Assembly (NCBI GenBank): GCA_002293265.1
Contig: DBCW01000077.1
Span: 23,754-44,337 of the forward strand
Reading direction: 5' to 3'
From: Eggerthellales bacterium UBA948
GTDB taxonomy: Bacteria > Actinomycetota > Coriobacteriia > Coriobacteriales > UBA8131
Length of the DNA: 20,584 nucleotides
Shown here: positions 1 through 9,200 of the stretch, one piece after another
How positions within the stretch are numbered: position 1 is the stretch's first letter
Layout: every line of letters starts with the position of its first letter
The notes under the pieces: model-generated
Seen by the model: only the letters and a program-made list of their open reading frames with translations
What the model was told of the DNA's origin: nothing
Database searches by the model: none
Position numbers and translations under genes: made by a program

Positions 1-3000
1 ATCAACAATCGGCGGATCCACGACAGGCGGATCCTTCACTAACGTATTCGTAATAATTCCAAGCTCCTCGTTATAGCTCGTTTTATAACTAGGTATAGAG
101 GTAAACTCTTTGTATGTGTAAACTATAGGCACATCATTTCGGGTTACCGGAAGATCATTAAAAACATATTGCCAATTATTCTCAGCATTCAACACTGCAG
201 GGTCGCGATAGTTTACTCCATCTGCAAGCAGTTGTACTTGTATTGAGGAGGGACGTTTTCCGTCAGCATTATTGTCATCTTCCCAAGCTTTCACAATAGT
301 TCTGCTTGTCCAGCCCGGAGAATAGTGGTTGGTTATAGAGAAAGTATCATTACTATAGGAGGTTTGAAAATCTCCGGGATCGCCAACCTCGGCAGCGGTG
401 TATATGATTTCTGTTCCGTCCTCGTTCCAGCGGGGGAGGCCGCTCCAAAGGCGTTGCCAGTTGTCAGCAGACGTTACACGCACAGGCCCTCCATAGACAG
501 TATTGTTTGCAAACAGCTGCACTAAAATGCCGTCCGGGCGTTGAATGTCTCCCGGAGCATCGTCAACCCAGGTCTTCTTTACCACAACTTTTGTTTCTCC
601 TACAACGTGATAAGTAGTGGGAGATTGTGCGGTATCATTTTTGGCCCGATCCGACAGCTGCGCCGAATTTGAGAAAACCAACTGTGCCTTGGTGGCGGTT
701 TCTCCAGCTTGAAACGCCGTGGTAGGAGCCGCGACTCTAAAACGAATATGTGCCACTTCTCCGTGAGACATTTGGTTCAAAGACCAAGAAAGCGTAGTGC
801 TCGAATCATTAATAGTGCTTGTCGCTTGTGATGGAGATACGCCTCCCTCAAAGACAATGCGTGCAGATCCCGGAATATATGTGGTATTTGCAGGAACAAC
901 ATCGCTGATATCGATTATGCCGCTAAGTTGGTTAGCGCCGGAGTTGCTTACGGTCATGTAATACTCCACGACTTGTCCAAGAGCAGTCCGCACCGGAGAA
1001 TCAACGCTGCCCGGATTTTGGGCGAGCGAGGTTCCGCCGGATGCCGCGTCCGGACTGGTAGATGTAACGCCTTCAATCAGAGAAGCAGTTTTTGTGATGG
1101 TTGCCCAACGATTCAGTTGTTGGTGAGTAACTGTTTCAGAAATCTCGGATCGATCTGTACCCCGTTTTGCCGTAGCTTGATTTTGATAAAGCCGGTAGTC
1201 GACTCCATTGCTGCCATTTGGCAAAGCATCGACTGTGACGGTAAAAGAAAAAGTTGCTGCCCCTCGCGCCGTTTGAGTATAACTTGGCCATGTGATAGTC
1301 CTGTTACTTGAGTTGTAAGCAGTATTGGGTATCGTTTGGGCTGTTGTAGAATTGGGTGAGGTAAAGCGAATACTTCCCGGAACCAAAGTTAGACCAACTG
1401 GCACGATGTCGAAAACTATCAATGCATCCGAGCCAATCAGGCCGGTGTTATATGTGAGGGTATACGTTATCTGTTGTCCTGATGTAACAGTTGTAGCATT
1501 GTCGGAGTTGCTACCTCCGGCCGGATTGGAACTTTTTGTTAACAGCGGAATACGCACAGCCGTACGTGTGGTTGTCTGAAGCGCACTGCTTGGGTCGCCT
1601 ACATTTGGTACGGTTGTGGAGTAGTAACTCGCCTGGTTATAGGCGTTAAACGCTGTTTGTCGCGTTGTTGGCGCAATCATGTGCACCAATACTTGGGTGC
1701 CCCCTTGCGATGGAAAGACAAAATCACTTCCATTGGTAGCTTTGCGAAGGTCTACGGCAATGGCTGTAATAGTGCTTTTATCAGTGGGCATAGTAGTTGA
1801 CCAGACACTTGTATCTGACAGGCTTGAGGGTGAAAGTCCGGTTGTAGTTAACCCGGATGTAGTGGAGTAATAAACAATCGGATTAACACCGGTTTGTTGA
1901 GCATAATTCAAGTTGATGCTGTCAAAAGTACCTTTCCAAGCAGTTTCTCCGGCAGTGGCAGCGTTTTCTAAGATATCAAAGAGCACAACATCGCGCATTT
2001 GTGTATTTTCTGCGGCTCCTACACGTAGTTGATAGGTGTATCCCTCTCCAAGCTCCACCTTTGTCGTGGTGTTGAAAGGATCTAATCCCTCAGCGGAGTC
2101 TGCACGAACCAACTTGCTTAGACCCGCACCTGTTGAAACTGCGACGTTAATAGGTGTAAGCAAGTTCATGTACTGCGTGTCATTAACATTTGTAACACCG
2201 TTACCTCTAAGATCATAAAAAGCGGGACGCCCGTCTGAGCCCATAACTGTGTTGCCGCGTCCGTCATCAGGTACACCATTTCCTAAAAGTGGCTTATTCT
2301 CAGGAACCTGATATGCGGCATTGTTTACGCTATTTCTTGCATAGGGCACGTTGTCCCAAGGGATAGAAGCTGTAAACATTACGCTATAGCCGCTTGCCCC
2401 TCGTTGATTCCATGTTGACGGACCAATCGATACCGTACCATCGGAATTATTTACCGGACGCATTACATCTCCGGTATTTACATAGTTTTGTCCGGCAGTG
2501 TTTGCCTTGACCTTTAAAATGACAAGTTGTCGTCCGGTTCCACGGAAGTTGTTTACGGTTTCTACTTCCATACTAGATGTCGAAGGACTGCCCTTTATGT
2601 CGTATACGGCTTTTGTCTTTGTTGCATTATAGAAAGTACCCAGTGGAAGCAAGTCGTAAAATATTGCTTCGTCTCGCGAAGGTGGTTGCCAGCCGGCGGC
2701 TAGAAGTTCATCAAATTCGCCATCAGTAATGCCTTGGAACGCCTCGATGTTATTAAGCCAAAACTGAACGTCTACCATACGATTAGTGACATCGTTTATT
2801 GGGCTGGATGCCAGTTTGACACTGTCACTCCTGCCAACCATGTCTAGTATTTCAATTTGAGCGGTGGCTCGATTGAGCAAAGAGCCGTGATTGGCACGAT
2901 CTTCAGCTTCGATATCTCTGTTGTTGCCTTGTGAATCTGAGAAAGTGTACGAAGTGGGTGGTGTTGTATAAGAGCTGCCGTCTTGATTGGTCACCTTGTA

Positions 3001-4878
3001 GTAGCCAAAGTTCTGTAGCCTTAAACGGCGATTGTCATTGGCTGGATTGGCAAACCACGAACGTAGAGTTGCAGAGGAACTATTGCCTCGAATAGCTCCA
3101 TATAGATCCATTCTTACTGTTAAATGGTCCACTGCGTTTTCAAAAGTAGTTTTAACAGCAGTAGTGCGAACAGGTAAAGCAACCTCACGCGTTGGGTTTA
3201 GGTTCATGCCTCCGGCTCCGTCACTATAGGCAACATCACCTGCATAAAACCTATCGACTTCCACCCAGTCAGAAGAATTTGTTGTTTTCGCCCAGACTTT
3301 TAATAATGGGCCGAACTGCCCTTGCTGGTAATATTCGCGTTGTCCGGTAGTGCGGTTTACAGTGTAGGAGTTTAAGGTAATCCTGGTTCTATCATAGTAG
3401 TAGTCATTCTCTGTCATGCGTACCCAAGGGTCACTTGAGGTATTGGCTGTACCGTCAACAAGCTTAAAGTTAGCAAAGTCATCGGTTATCTCTCCGCTAT
3501 AAGTTTGTCCGGCAGGATAATTAAACCCCGGGTAAAGATCAAAGTCTCCAACCATTCCCCACCATAAGTCAACGGGAAGTCCGTTGCGCAGTAACACCAT
3601 TTTTGACCACACTTCACGGTCATTTCTGTCGATGGTATCTGAGTATTTGACCATTCTTGTTGGAGGGCCATCAAAGTTTAGCTGAAAGTTCTTCCAGGTA
3701 TAGTTGGACTCAGACTCCAGCGGTGTTGACGTTTCCAATAGGTCTTTGCCAACTACCTTTTCAATGGCTTTATTGGTGAGCAGATCGCCATCGTTTCCCA
3801 GAGGGTAGCGCACAAGTACGCGCAGGTAACGATCTGCTCCACTCGCCGGACCTAGCGTGTTAGGGTCTTCGAAGAAGTTACTGACGATTGTGTTAGGTCC
3901 CGTTATATTAAAATCTCCAGGCTCTAGTGCGTTTTGTGGATAGCGCGTGTCTTTGCCCAGTGAAAAAAGCTCGCCATCAGGACTGGCAATGTCTTCAATT
4001 TCTACACGATAAGGTTGGTTGGACGTTCCGCTCATAGCTAAACGCCAGCTTACCCAACGATAATTGGCAAAGTCTGCCGGCATTGGCTTTCCGCCTGTGA
4101 GCTCTTGATCCCAATAGTACATGGGCTGAGGATCGCTTTTAACAAATTTGCTTGGCTTTGCCTCAGTATTCATCGTAAAATCTATCTCATTGGATACAAA
4201 TTCTTCCGGAGTACTACCTGAACTTGGGACTTCTGCTCTAACTTGAAAGGTAGACTTCTTCATGTCTATGGTATTCCAGGGGTTGAGGTTGTACTGAACT
4301 TGGATAGAATAATTGCCTGCTGAATCAAGAGGAGCTGTATTCCTAATTACTAACTCATCGCCTACTATGGTGTAGTTAAAGGGAATAGAGGCATCGCCTA
4401 CAGCAGGTGCCTGGGGAATACCTATCATTGAAGGCAGAATATTTGTACCGTTTCTGTCTGCCCAAATCGGCAACTTAACTTTCATGACAAGTTGCCCTGT
4501 ATCATAGGAAACATTGTTGGTCTGTATGCCCAGGGAATACTTAATAATCTGATTTTCCCTACTTTGTGTTGGGCTTGACCAAGTCTGACTGGTCTCTTGC
4601 CCGGCAGGGGCATCAAGCCAGCGCATTGACAGTTGTAGATCGCCGGCAGCAAATAGCCCTATGTCAGAGGAAGGCTCTGTGTCCTGCGTGTCGTTTGCTT
4701 CCGGATCAGCTAATTCCAAGGCAGAACTCTTCGCTTCTTGTGCAACATCGGTTTTGTTTGGATCCGCATATGAATAAGCCGGCAGCAGGCTAAAAATCAG
4801 CAATAGTGCCAAGAATATGCAGGTGAAGCCGTCTTTGAATAGCCTGAAATAAGGAGATTTTGTGTGTATAGTGTGCAT
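1..4878 (-). CDS. Large exported surface protein with DUF11-like and Cna-B domains (C-terminus outside window)
   Basis: The reverse-strand frame is open from ATG at 4878 to base 1, giving 1626 residues with no stop. The start follows GGAGGGG (4882-4888). Residues 1-39 form a Sec signal peptide (FLALLLIFSLLPAYSYA, predicted cleavage before DP). Residues about 40-1100 are a beta-rich ectodomain that I cannot assign. Two DUF11-like domains follow at about 1110-1220 (SGQQITYTLTYNTG) and 1260-1420 (LGQVVEYYMTVSNSG). Two Cna-B domains follow at about 1426-1510 (VKKTWVDD...YTAAEV...ITN) and 1526-1610 (VKAWEDD...YTYKEF...ITN). Both Cna-B domains keep the Lys, Glu and Asn expected for an intramolecular isopeptide bond. 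The visible end is a PPVVDPPIVD spacer. By family, this is a wall-anchored adhesin or pilin-like stalk; an LPxTG anchor is expected beyond the window but not seen. It is transcribed away from the regulator at 5048-5617 and has its own promoter. Confidence 0.9.
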   Translation of the reverse strand, partial: MHTIHTKSPYFRLFKDGFTCIFLALLLIFSLLPAYSYADPNKTDVAQEAKSSALELADPEANDTQDTEPSSDIGLFAAGDLQLSMRWLDAPAGQETSQTWSSPTQSRENQIIKYSLGIQTNNVSYDTGQLVMKVKLPIWADRNGTNILPSMIGIPQAPAVGDASIPFNYTIVGDELVIRNTAPLDSAGNYSIQVQYNLNPWNTIDMKKSTFQVRAEVPSSGSTPEEFVSNEIDFTMNTEAKPSKFVKSDPQPMYYWDQELTGGKPMPADFANYRWVSWRLAMSGTSNQPYRVEIEDIASPDGELFSLGKDTRYPQNALEPGDFNITGPNTIVSNFFEDPNTLGPASGADRYLRVLVRYPLGNDGDLLTNKAIEKVVGKDLLETSTPLESESNYTWKNFQLNFDGPPTRMVKYSDTIDRNDREVWSKMVLLRNGLPVDLWWGMVGDFDLYPGFNYPAGQTYSGEITDDFANFKLVDGTANTSSDPWVRMTENDYYYDRTRITLNSYTVNRTTGQREYYQQGQFGPLLKVWAKTTNSSDWVEVDRFYAGDVAYSDGAGGMNLNPTREVALPVRTTAVKTTFENAVDHLTVRMDLYGAIRGNSSSATLRSWFANPANDNRRLRLQNFGYYKVTNQDGSSYTTPPTSYTFSDSQGNNRDIEAEDRANHGSLLNRATAQIEILDMVGRSDSVKLASSPINDVTNRMVDVQFWLNNIEAFQGITDGEFDELLAAGWQPPSRDEAIFYDLLPLGTFYNATKTKAVYDIKGSPSTSSMEVETVNNFRGTGRQLVILKVKANTAGQNYVNTGDVMRPVNNSDGTVSIGPSTWNQRGASGYSVMFTASIPWDNVPYARNSVNNAAYQVPENKPLLGNGVPDDGRGNTVMGSDGRPAFYDLRGNGVTNVNDTQYMNLLTPINVAVSTGAGLSKLVRADSAEGLDPFNTTTKVELGEGYTYQLRVGAAENTQMRDVVLFDILENAATAGETAWKGTFDSINLNYAQQTGVNPIVYYSTTSGLTTTGLSPSSLSDTSVWSTTMPTDKSTITAIAVDLRKATNGSDFVFPSQGGTQVLVHMIAPTTRQTAFNAYNQASYYSTTVPNVGDPSSALQTTTRTAVRIPLLTKSSNPAGGSNSDNATTVTSGQQITYTLTYNTGLIGSDALIVFDIVPVGLTLVPGSIRFTSPNSTTAQTIPNTAYNSSNRTITWPSYTQTARGAATFSFTVTVDALPNGSNGVDYRLYQNQATAKRGTDRSEISETVTHQQLNRWATITKTASLIEGVTSTSPDAASGGTSLAQNPGSVDSPVRTALGQVVEYYMTVSNSGANQLSGIIDISDVVPANTTYIPGSARIVFEGGVSPSQATSTINDSSTTLSWSLNQMSHGEVAHIRFRVAAPTTAFQAGETATKAQLVFSNSAQLSDRAKNDTAQSPTTYHVVGETKVVVKKTWVDDAPGDIQRPDGILVQLFANNTVYGGPVRVTSADNWQRLWSGLPRWNEDGTEIIYTAAEVGDPGDFQTSYSNDTFSITNHYSPGWTSRTIVKAWEDDNNADGKRPSSIQVQLLADGVNYRDPAVLNAENNWQYVFNDLPVTRNDVPIVYTYKEFTSIPSYKTSYNEELGIITNTLVKDPPVVDPPIVD
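2179..2214 (-). other. Dockerin/EF-hand-like calcium loop inside the Cna-B surface protein
   Basis: Codons for residues about 889-900 read DLRGNGVTNVND. This resembles a single 12-residue calcium loop of the dockerin or EF-hand type: Asp at 1, Asn at 5, Asn at 9, Asp at 12 and a central Gly at 6. Arg replaces the usual Asp/Asn at position 3, which weakens the case. There is only one copy, whereas dockerins have two. It may be a structural metal site or a chance match. Confidence 0.35.
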
Positions 4879-4960
4879 GTACCCCTCCGCTTGCCAAATT
4901 ACTCACTCTGGCCTTCTTGTGTGTATGGTACTTGTTACAAGAACGCTAGAGCAAGGACAA

Positions 4961-4989
4961 ACTATAGCACTGTAGTATAGTTATTGCAA
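4961..4989 (-). promoter_or_regulatory. Sigma-70-type promoter of the Cna-B surface protein gene
   Basis: On the minus strand, TTGCAA (4984-4989) is followed by a 17-nt spacer and TATAGT (4961-4966). Transcription should begin near 4954, giving a leader of about 76 nt. An imperfect palindrome, with core CTTGT-T-ACAAG at 4931-4941, lies just downstream of the predicted start and could be an operator. Confidence 0.7.
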
Positions 4990-5047
4990 GGATTGTATGC
5001 TTAATGTAAGTTTTGGAGTGACATTTATATTAGAAATGTAATCAGCA

Positions 5048-5617
5048 CTACGACTGTTTGTCGTTATATCTTGATGCAACAGTTCGCCAGTTTGAAAAAC
5101 GCCAGAAGTTACAGAACTCTGCTAATTGCTCGGGAGCGACATCAAAGTCGTTCTCTATCCAATTAACAAGCACTACAACTTGCGAGGAGGCAAGAAGATT
5201 TGCGGCATAGCTTTGTTCTTCGTTAGACAAATCATATTCGGCGGCAAAGGAAGAAGTCCATTTAAGTAAAATGCTTTGCATAAGATTTATGAACCCTGCC
5301 TTGCCCATGCCCCCAAGAAGATTCTCATAAGCATTCCTGTCGTTCAGGACTCTTTGGTATGTGTTTCGCAGCAAAATTAATGACATGCCATCCATGTCGT
5401 CAATACTGGAAAAGTGCGCTTTTAGAAGTTCAGTAGGCTTAATTAGATCTTCATAAAAAATTGCAGCACTTACTTCGTTTTTATCTGAGTAATATTTGTA
5501 AAAAGTATTACGAGAAATTGATGCTTTTGCGCATATCCTAGAAACAGAGATCTTGCTGTATTTCTCGTTGTTTAGCAATTCTCGATAAGCTTTTACAATC
5601 TGGTCAGGTATCTCCAC
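5048..5617 (-). CDS. TetR-family transcriptional regulator
   Basis: The protein is about 189 residues, the usual TetR length. The N-terminus carries a TetR helix-turn-helix, ISVSRICAKASISRNTFYKYYSDKNEV in two parts: the scaffold ISVSRICAKA and the recognition segment SISRNTFYKYYSDK. The all-helical remainder is a ligand and dimerisation domain with no recognisable ligand class. I place the start at GTG 5617 because GGAGG (5623-5627) lies 5 nt upstream. The earlier in-frame GTG at 5635 has no Shine-Dalgarno sequence and would put this GGAGG inside the gene. The gene lies between the minus-strand surface protein (169 nt downstream) and the divergent adhesin, so it probably controls one or both; this is inferred from position. 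A perfect palindrome at 5705-5718 in its own promoter region suggests autoregulation. No efflux pump or enzyme gene accompanies it, unlike many TetR loci. Confidence 0.9.
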   Translation of the reverse strand: MEIPDQIVKAYRELLNNEKYSKISVSRICAKASISRNTFYKYYSDKNEVSAAIFYEDLIKPTELLKAHFSSIDDMDGMSLILLRNTYQRVLNDRNAYENLLGGMGKAGFINLMQSILLKWTSSFAAEYDLSNEEQSYAANLLASSQVVVLVNWIENDFDVAPEQLAEFCNFWRFSNWRTVASRYNDKQS

Positions 5618-5622
5618 ACTTT

Positions 5623-5627
5623 CCTCC
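5623..5627 (-). promoter_or_regulatory. Ribosome binding site that decides the TetR start
   Basis: GGAGG on the minus strand is 5 nt from GTG at 5617. No comparable site precedes the GTG at 5635, so the downstream start is favoured. Confidence 0.7.
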
Positions 5628-5688
5628 GCAGCCACGTCTCAAGTGTAATCAACTTGGGTGATATAAAAAAATCGAATGGATGAGTGAG

Positions 5689-5697
5689 ATTGTACCA
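5689..5697 (-). promoter_or_regulatory. Extended -10 promoter of the TetR gene
   Basis: On the minus strand, TGG immediately precedes TACAAT, matching an extended -10 (TGn-TATAAT) element. The -35 position (5712-5717) reads CACATT, which is poor, as is common for extended -10 promoters. The palindrome at 5705-5718 covers the spacer and -35 position. Confidence 0.5.
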
Positions 5698-5704
5698 CAG
5701 CTAA

Positions 5705-5718
5705 GCACATTAATGTGC
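5705..5718. promoter_or_regulatory. Perfect 14-bp palindrome, candidate TetR operator
   Basis: GCACATTAATGTGC is a perfect palindrome of a length typical for TetR dimer operators. It overlaps the spacer and -35 position of the regulator's predicted promoter, where binding would block RNA polymerase. I did not find a second exact copy in front of the other genes by eye. Confidence 0.55.
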
Positions 5719-5719
5719 C

Positions 5720-5980
5720 CGTGAGAACAAATTACGATCAGATATTGATGCAAATTATTTATGTTTTACTAGTATTGGTAAAAACTTAAATTTATTAGAG
5801 TTTTAAAATCGTTTTTCTAGTGGAATTTGCGATAAAAAACGGTAAAACTATTAAAAAGTATTATAAATGGCAACAAAAGATGATAAAACATTTTGCTCAT
5901 TTAAGCAGCGCAAATGCACAGTGAAAGTGACAATAGAGCTTGAAATAATATCACTTAATTACAAAAATTTACAAATTGTA
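5720..5980. other. AT-rich divergent intergenic DNA without a gene
   Basis: About 260 nt of strongly AT-rich sequence with A and T runs and no convincing reading frame, RNA gene or terminator. It may hold upstream promoter elements or binding sites for nucleoid proteins. A short symmetric TACAAATTGTA (5970-5980) abuts the predicted -35 of the adhesin promoter. Confidence 0.5.
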
Positions 5981-6008
5981 TTTACTTATGACCAAATTAA
6001 TGTAAAAT
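5981..6008 (+). promoter_or_regulatory. Candidate promoter of the first giant adhesin
   Basis: TTTACT (5981-5986), a 16-nt spacer and TAAAAT (6003-6008) form a moderate sigma-70-type match. It would start RNA near 6015 and leave a leader of about 215 nt before GTG 6229. The AT-rich surroundings make other choices possible. Confidence 0.45.
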
Positions 6009-6100
6009 GATTTTCGAAAGAAACAAAAATGCATAAATAGTTAATTATTGAATACAACTAAGCCAATCTGTAATAACTAGGATGCGCAAGGACAGGGGAT

Positions 6101-6116
6101 GTTCCAAGCAGGGAAC
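6101..6116 (+). other. Leader hairpin 1
   Basis: GTTCC (6101-6105) pairs with GGAAC (6112-6116) around the loop AAGCAG, within the predicted untranslated leader of the first adhesin. I do not recognise a known riboswitch class. Confidence 0.4.
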
Positions 6117-6176
6117 GATAGCAATAATTTGGCGGCAGACTGCTCGGCAAAACAACTAAGTGCTTGAAGAAATTTA

Positions 6177-6198
6177 AGCAGCATAGTTTTTTGCTGCT
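6177..6198 (+). other. Leader hairpin 2 just upstream of the ribosome binding site
   Basis: AGCAGCA (6177-6183) pairs perfectly with TGCTGCT (6192-6198) around an 8-nt loop rich in T. It ends 16 nt before GGGAGGG (6215-6221), the ribosome binding site of the first adhesin. No T-run follows the stem, so it is not a classical terminator. An alternative pairing of GGCGGCAG (6131-6138) with CTGC...CGCC (6195-6204) would exclude it. Confidence 0.45.
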
Positions 6199-6228
6199 GT
6201 CGCCATAAAAGCAAGGGAGGGATGCCGA

Positions 6229-9200
6229 GTGCATTATCTCAAACAGGGGGGGAATAAAAGTTTCCCTAAAAAAAGTCGATCTAAAAGAAATATCAGGAAG
6301 ATAAGTGCAACAGCCGTACTTTCAACTGTATTGGCTGTTGTACTTCTTTTTACGCCTATGGGAGCAATATCTTACATGGGGACAGGCCTTGGGTTTAAGA
6401 CCAATGTCGCTTATGCTTTAGATATTGAAGGTAATATCTCAACATATAGCGAGACCAGCAGTAACTCGGAAAGAGCATTTAACTATAATGCCTCCTACTT
6501 TGCCGGCACTCCCGGCAATGGTCAAGACCCGGAGGGAGGCAACTTTTGGCAGTTATCCAGTGATGCTTCTAATCAGTACACTTGGGTCAACATGCCTCAA
6601 AACGTTAGCGCATATACCGACTGGAGTCTTACCGGTTATTTCAAACCCGACAGGATAACAAACAATAACTCCACCAACGGCGGTGACTTCATTGGCATTG
6701 ATATCTATCCGACTGATGCCAATGCTGCTGCTAGCAAAGCGTCAAGCGGCGGCGGTGGTGCACTAGGCTTTAGAGGAACTACCGGTGCCTATGCTTTAAC
6801 CCTTGACTTTGTGCAGAATAATAATTATGGTGACCCACAGCCCGGGCCATTTGGTGCTTTTCGTTGGACGGACGGCAATGGTGATCCCGCCTTCATGGGA
6901 AACCGTTCCGGTCTTTACACCAATTCCGGCACAACCAGTGTACCTGATCTTAGATCGTGGTCATTACCTATTAAGTATACGTTTAAATATAACTACAATA
7001 ATGGCAATCCTTATATTACCGGTGGTTTAGACGACCGCAACGGACGCACTTGGAACTTCTCCACGCAATCAACCGGTGGCGACGCTTTGCCGCTGACCGT
7101 TCCGGCATCGGGATACTTTAACGTAGCGTTGATTTCTGCAAACGGTAATAACCACCAGAACTTCAAGGGATCTGTTTTAAGCTTTACCGGCACCGATGCT
7201 GCGCCTGAGGCTACCATCAACTACTTGCTTGATGGCACTACTACGGCAGTTGCACCCTCAACTAAACTGACATCTGCTGTGGGCAGCAGCGTGGGTATCA
7301 GAAATGCCTCAGCAGCTGCAAATGCCGGCACCCTTGACTACACCTTCAACAGCAACCTTCCCGCTATTGTCTACGTAGACTATGTAAGCGGTTATCATGC
7401 CGTGCGCACCTTTAGCACAGGCAATAATGCCGCAGATTTGGTCTATCAAAAAGATTCCGCAAAAAACGTATTTAACATCTATTACGCAGGAGATTATCAG
7501 CAGGCTCGTGTGATTACAGACAACACCGATCCCCTTGCCAGCCAGATCGTGGATACTATATCAGGTACCACGGGCGGCACTATGAGGAATTGGATTGCAA
7601 CTGACTTAACGCTTACACGCGTAGGGTACAACTACACGGTAACTGCACCTAATGGTTCAAAGTACAGCACTTTATCCGCAGCTCAGGCAGCGGTAAGAAC
7701 ATTTGACAACACGCCTAACGGCATTAGCCAAAGTGATGCTACACCGCAGATATTTACCGTAACTTATGCCAGATCATTCCAACAAGCCAAAGTCAATACT
7801 TTGAAAAATGGCGTGCTAACTACTTTGGCCACCTATAACACCACAACTACACCTAATCGTCCGCTGGAAAACGGTATGACCGGCACATTGATGACAAATG
7901 TGGATGATCCGGCACTAACTCTGCCCGGATATAACTACATTGTAACTGCCCCTAACGCACTTACTTATCCCACCATGCAACAGGCCTGGGCAGCTAACGA
8001 CCAGTGGGATCTTACTCCCAACCCGGCCGGTGCAACAACTGACACCATTCCGCAAACCTGGTTGGTCACTTATACCGGTCACACGCAGGCTGCCAACCTT
8101 ACCCGTACATCAAATAGCATTTTGATACCTGCGGTTACTCTTGAGACCGATACCGGCACCAGTGGAAGCAACATTGTCTTTGCCACCACCGACATTGCTT
8201 TAGCTGCCGAAGCGCCCGGTTCTTCATATGTGGTAGAGGTTTATAACGGCGCAGGTGACTTGGTTGGTAGCTATGCTACGCTTTCGGCGGCACTTGCAGC
8301 TAACTCCAAGTTTGATGCCACCGAAAATCAATCACTTTTAGACGACCAAGCCGAGCAGGAGTTTAGAGTTGTTTACTCCGCCGGTACCGCTCGCGTTACC
8401 TATCAGTACCTTGACGACAAGGGAAACACAATTGCGCAAACCTCAACTAACCTGCAAGAGATAGGTGCCAATATCAACAACATGGCTCCTACGATTCAGG
8501 GTTATGAGTTTAGTGAGATAGACACAAGTACTTCCGACAGTGACATGCGCGTTAACGCACTTGGAACCTCGCAAGTAACTTATATCTATGTGATCGATCC
8601 CGATATTATTAATGCGGCAAATGCCGCTCTTGAAGCTGCCGCAGCCTCGCCGGTAGCTAATGAGGCATCGGTTCAAACAGCTGTGAATGCTCTCGAAAGA
8701 GTTTTAGCTGATGATACGGCTACTCCACAACAAATCCAAGCGGCTACAACAGCGCTTAACAATGCAGTTGCCAGTGCTACTACAGCTCGCAACAATGCCG
8801 TGGCCAGTGCAAATGCAGCGATTAGTAATGCCGAGGCTTCAAGCGTTGCAAATAATACCGATGTTGTAAGTGCTCAGCAGACACTGGAGACCTTACTCAC
8901 AAATGCCGCAACTGCGACACCGGGAGCCACAACAGAAGCCATTATTGCTGCGACTACCGCGCTCAATCAAGCGCGAACAACTGCAGAGCAAGATAGAGCC
9001 CAGGCTGTAGCAAACGCGAATACAGCAAAAGATCCGGCTAATACTTCTCCGGTAACCCATGAGCCCGGTGTAGCCGCTGCTCTTACAGCACTCAATGGTT
9101 TATTAGCCGACTCATCATCAACCCCCACGCAAATTAATGAGGCGACTCAAGCACTTACCGAAGCCGTCGCAGCAGCAAAACCTTTGCGTGACGATGCCAA

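Noticed and set aside
325..3229. Plus-strand open frames of 60-127 codons within 325-3229
   Set aside because: They lie antisense to the continuous 1626-codon minus-strand gene, which has a signal peptide and clear domains.
5018..5040. Hairpin ACATTT...AAATGT after the TetR gene as a terminator
   Set aside because: The stem is only 6 AT-rich pairs and no T-run follows on the minus strand.
6080..6228. Known riboswitch (cyclic di-GMP or cyclic di-AMP type) in the leader
   Set aside because: The conserved core motifs of these classes are not visible. Only simple hairpins can be supported.
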